15,787 nt of DNA from the NCBI RefSeq assembly GCF_900111325.1, contig NZ_FOGW01000032.1:1-15787 (forward strand), read 5' to 3'. The stretch comes from Lachnobacterium bovis. GTDB taxonomy: Bacteria > Bacillota > Clostridia > Lachnospirales > Lachnospiraceae. The number at the start of each line of letters is the position of its first letter. Within the stretch, counting starts at the first letter, position 1. A model generated the notes under the pieces. The model saw only the letters and a program-made list of their open reading frames with translations. It was not told where the DNA came from and did not search any database. Below, in pieces: positions 12,995 to 15,787 of this stretch. The position numbers were made by a program, and so were the translations under genes.

Positions 12995-14308
12995 ATGGAT
13001 TTATTTGATTACATGCGTGAGAAAAATGGAAAAACAGAAGCACCACTTGCTTCTAGATTACGTCCAACTACACTTGAAGAGGTAGTAGGGCAACAGCATA
13101 TTATTGGGCGTGATAAATTATTATATAGAGCTATCAAAGCGGATAAGTTGAGTTCAATTATTTTATATGGTCCTCCAGGGACAGGCAAGACAACATTAGC
13201 TAAGGTTATAGCTAATACAACAAGCGCTGAATTTATGCAGATAAATGCAACTTCAGCAGGCAAAAAAGATATGGAGGAAGTAATAAAAAAGGCTAAGGAT
13301 AATCTTGGAATGTATGGTAAAAAGTCAATATTGTTTATTGACGAGATACATCGTTTTAACAAAGGGCAGCAAGATTATTTACTTCCTTTTGTGGAAGATG
13401 GCACAGTCATTTTAATTGGTGCAACTACAGAAAATCCGTACTTTGAAGTAAATAGCGCGTTATTATCTCGTTCGAGTATCTTCGAACTTAAGAAATTAAA
13501 TACCGAAGATATTAAGATTTTGCTAAAAAGAGCAATAACTAATACAGAAAAGGGCTTAGGTGCATTTAAAGCAGTAATTGATGATGATGCGTTAGAATTC
13601 CTTTCTAATGTGTCAAATGGAGATGCAAGAAGTGCATTAAAAGCTATAGAACTTGCTGTTTTAACAACGGAAAGAAGTTCTGATGGATATATTCATATAA
13701 CAATTGATGTTGCAAGTGAATGTATTCAAAAGAGAGTTGTTTCATATGATAAGAATGGAGATAATCATTACGATACAATTTCGGCTTTTATCAAGAGTAT
13801 GAGAGGCTCAGATCCAGATGCAGCAATTTATTATTTAGCTAGAATGTTATATTCTGGTGAAGACATTAAATTTATAGCAAGAAGGATTATGATTTGCGCA
13901 GCAGAAGATGTAGGTTTAGCAGATCCGAATGCTTTAGTTGTAGCAACGTCAGCAGCTACAGCGGTTGAAAAGATAGGAATGCCAGAGGCTAGAATTATTT
14001 TGGCAGAGGCAGTTAATTATGTGGCTACGGCACCTAAAAGTAATGCATCATATTTATCAATTGACAAGGCATTGTCAGTTGTAAAAAATGAGAAAACTCC
14101 TCAGGTACCAACACATTTGCAAGATGCACATTATAAGGCTGCAGCAAAGCTTGGACATGGTATAGGATATAAATACGCACATGATTATCCTAATCATTAT
14201 GTTAAGCAACAGTATTTGCCAGATGAAATTAAAGATACTAAGTTCTATGAACCAACAGATATTGGTTATGAAGAGCAAATAGTAGATTATTTTAAAAAGA
14301 TAAAGTAA
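12995..14308 (+). CDS. rarA: Replication-associated recombination protein RarA/MgsA (AAA+ ATPase)
   Basis: A 437-residue cytoplasmic AAA+ ATPase of the RarA/MgsA/WRNIP1 family, related to clamp-loader subunits and acting at stalled replication forks. Visible are PLASRLRPTTLEEVVGQQHI (about 17-36), Walker A GPPGTGKTT at 59-67, Walker B LFIDEIHRF at 113-121, the sensor-1 segment GATTENP, and the arginine-finger segment SALLSRSSIFEL. The family's C-terminal tetramerisation domain ends with GIGYKYAHDYPNHYVKQQYL. The start is the ATG at 12995, because AAGGAG (12985-12990) lies directly before it and MDLFDYMRE is the usual family N-terminus. An in-frame TTG at 12953 would add 14 residues without a ribosome binding site. 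The next gene starts 39 bases downstream with no terminator between, so the two are probably co-transcribed. Confidence 0.96.
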   Translation: MDLFDYMREKNGKTEAPLASRLRPTTLEEVVGQQHIIGRDKLLYRAIKADKLSSIILYGPPGTGKTTLAKVIANTTSAEFMQINATSAGKKDMEEVIKKAKDNLGMYGKKSILFIDEIHRFNKGQQDYLLPFVEDGTVILIGATTENPYFEVNSALLSRSSIFELKKLNTEDIKILLKRAITNTEKGLGAFKAVIDDDALEFLSNVSNGDARSALKAIELAVLTTERSSDGYIHITIDVASECIQKRVVSYDKNGDNHYDTISAFIKSMRGSDPDAAIYYLARMLYSGEDIKFIARRIMICAAEDVGLADPNALVVATSAATAVEKIGMPEARIILAEAVNYVATAPKSNASYLSIDKALSVVKNEKTPQVPTHLQDAHYKAAAKLGHGIGYKYAHDYPNHYVKQQYLPDEIKDTKFYEPTDIGYEEQIVDYFKKIK

Positions 14309-14333
14309 CAAATAAGTTTTTTTGGCTAAATTT

Positions 14334-14339
14334 AGGAGG
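14334..14339 (+). promoter_or_regulatory. Ribosome binding site fixing a GTG start
   Basis: A perfect AGGAGG is spaced 8 nt from the GTG at 14348. No ATG lies in a suitable position nearby, so GTG is the start codon of the aminotransferase gene. Confidence 0.85.
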
Positions 14340-14347
14340 AAAAAATT

Positions 14348-15676
14348 GTGAAAAAGTACCAAGAAATGACAAAAGCAGAATTATTGCAGGAAAAAGAGCA
14401 GCTTGAAGCGGAATATAAAAAAATTAAAGAGATTGGGTTACAGTTAAATATGGCAAGAGGAAAGCCTTCTTCAGAACAGTTAGATTTATCAATGGATCTT
14501 TTAAATGTTTTAACAAAAGATGACATTATTAAAGCTGAAGATGGAACAGATTGTCGTAACTACGGTATCATGGATGGTATTGAAGAAGCTAAAGAATTAA
14601 TGGCTGAAATGGTTGGCTGTAAAAAAGAAAATGTTATAGTTTACGGTAATTCAAGCTTAAATATCATGTATGATCAAGTTGCAAGAGCTGAAATTTTTGG
14701 TATTTGTGGTAATACTCCATGGAGCAAGCTTGATAAAGTTAAGTTCCTATGCCCAGTTCCAGGATATGATAGACATTTTAAAATTACACAGACATTTGGA
14801 ATTGAAATGATTAATATCCCAATGACTAGTGAAGGTCCTGACATGGATTTAGTTGAAAAATATGTAAATAATGATGAAAGTGTAAAGGGTATTTGGTGTG
14901 TTCCTAAATATTCTAATCCACAAGGTGTAGTTTATTCAGATGAGACAGTTAGACGTTTTGCTAATTTAAAACCAGCTGCAAAAGATTTTAGAATTTTCTG
15001 GGATAATGCATATGCAGTTCATCATTTATATGATGACAAACAGGCAGAAATTTTAAATATTTTAGATGAATGTGCTAAAGCCGGAAACCCAGATATGGTA
15101 TATCAGTTTAGTTCAACAAGTAAAGTAACATTCCCAGGTGCTGGCATTGCAGCTTTATCTTCATCTGAAGCAAACTTAAAAGATATTAAGAGCAAATTAA
15201 CAGTTCAGACAATTGGACATGATAAGATTAATCAGCTACGTCATGTAAAATATTTCAAAAATATTGATGGTATCAAAGCTCATATGAAAAAACAGGCTGA
15301 TATTATCAGACCGAAATTTGAAATGCTACTCGATATGCTAAATAAAGAAATTAAACCATTAGGAATTGGTAGCTGGGTTGATCCTGTTGGTGGATATTTT
15401 GTATGCTTCGAGTCATTAGAAGGCTGTGCAAAAGAAATTATTGCAAAATGTAAAGAAGCTGGAGTAACAATGACTGGCGCAGGTGCACCATTTCCTTATG
15501 GAAAAGATGATAAAGATTCGACAATAAGAATAGCTCCAACATATCCTTCAATGGACGAACTAAAAAAAGCAACAGAAGTATTTATTACATGTACTAAACT
15601 TGTAAGTGTTAATAAATGTTTAGAAGTAGCTGAAAGTAAAATTTTAGAAGTTGAAACTGAAAAAGAATTATTTTAA
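14348..15676 (+). CDS. Aspartate aminotransferase, AspT type (class I/II fold, PF12897-like)
   Basis: A 442-residue PLP-dependent enzyme expected to interconvert aspartate and 2-oxoglutarate with oxaloacetate and glutamate. The sequence has the layout of the AspT (Corynebacterium-type) branch rather than the common AspC/AspB branches: a charged N-terminal helix, then IGLQLNMARGKPSSEQLDLS with the substrate-side RGKPS motif. Phosphate-binding GNSSLNIMYD, Asn190 in YSNPQG, Asp219 and Tyr222 in FWDNAYAVHHL, and the PLP lysine at 259 in SSTSKVTFPGAGIA follow. Arg394 in TIRIAPTYP is expected to bind the substrate alpha-carboxylate. All key residues are present, so it should be active; the exact amino-acid preference is inferred from the family. 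It is the second gene after rarA, uses a GTG start, and is followed by a terminator at the window edge. No functional link with rarA is evident. Confidence 0.93.
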   Translation: MKKYQEMTKAELLQEKEQLEAEYKKIKEIGLQLNMARGKPSSEQLDLSMDLLNVLTKDDIIKAEDGTDCRNYGIMDGIEEAKELMAEMVGCKKENVIVYGNSSLNIMYDQVARAEIFGICGNTPWSKLDKVKFLCPVPGYDRHFKITQTFGIEMINIPMTSEGPDMDLVEKYVNNDESVKGIWCVPKYSNPQGVVYSDETVRRFANLKPAAKDFRIFWDNAYAVHHLYDDKQAEILNILDECAKAGNPDMVYQFSSTSKVTFPGAGIAALSSSEANLKDIKSKLTVQTIGHDKINQLRHVKYFKNIDGIKAHMKKQADIIRPKFEMLLDMLNKEIKPLGIGSWVDPVGGYFVCFESLEGCAKEIIAKCKEAGVTMTGAGAPFPYGKDDKDSTIRIAPTYPSMDELKKATEVFITCTKLVSVNKCLEVAESKILEVETEKELF

Positions 15677-15757
15677 TAAGAAAACACAATAGAATAACGA
15701 CTTATAAGAGAAAGTAATAAAAATGCGATAATACATTACAATTCTTATAAAATAAAT

Positions 15758-15787
15758 AAACAAGGGGCCGATTTGGCCCCTTGTTTT
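15758..15787 (+). terminator. Intrinsic terminator after the aminotransferase gene (at window edge)
   Basis: A 12-bp GC-rich stem, AAACAAGGGGCC (15758-15769) with GGCCCCTTGTTT (15775-15786), and the loop GATTT. It begins 81 bases after the stop. The flanking A and T runs would let it work on both strands; the window ends within the T run. Confidence 0.88.

Overview
This AT-rich window looks like a chromosomal segment of a low-GC Gram-positive bacterium, most likely a Clostridia/Lachnospiraceae-type anaerobe. The evidence is AT-rich codon use, strong AGGAGG-type ribosome binding sites, a CIRCE operator in front of clpB, a DUF342/FapA-family protein, and a zinc-ribbon/TPR membrane protein of the kind common in that group. 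The genus cannot be fixed from the sequence alone. All convincing intact genes lie on the + strand. The only minus-strand gene traces are a decayed insertion sequence.

Layout. Bases 1-162 are the C-terminal end of an IS200/IS605-family TnpA, followed by its hairpin-rich right end (about 163-300), which sits almost directly against valS (348-2996). After a terminator come a DUF342/FapA-family beta-helix protein (3170-4570) and another terminator. Next is a two-gene unit of a 47-aa acidic peptide (4723-4866) and a zinc-ribbon/TPR single-pass membrane protein (4885-6333). A degraded ISL3-family element (one terminal repeat plus transposase fragments on the minus strand, about 6421-6763) separates this from an exported-peptide operon.

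The operon at 6888-9706 is the most interesting part. Under a clear promoter it encodes a 109-aa Sec-type secreted peptide, a short FtsX-like half-permease with no large outside domain, a 407-aa MacB/FtsX-like permease with a roughly 230-residue outside domain, an ABC ATPase, and a 51-aa two-helix membrane peptide. It ends at a strong hairpin terminator. The genes overlap or nearly touch. The arrangement resembles lactococcin-972-type bacteriocin loci (secreted peptide, integral membrane protein, ABC ATPase). Here the membrane component is split into two unequal paralogous halves, and a candidate immunity peptide lies at the end. The bacteriocin assignment is an inference from architecture.

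The right part is housekeeping. clpB (10010-12592) has a promoter whose -35 box lies inside a CIRCE operator, implying HrcA control. rarA/mgsA (12995-14308) and an aspartate aminotransferase of the AspT/PF12897 type (14348-15676, GTG start) probably form a two-gene unit closed by a terminator at the window edge. The gap between clpB and rarA carries a near-perfect 21/22-nt direct repeat, one copy of which contains an extended -10 promoter motif.
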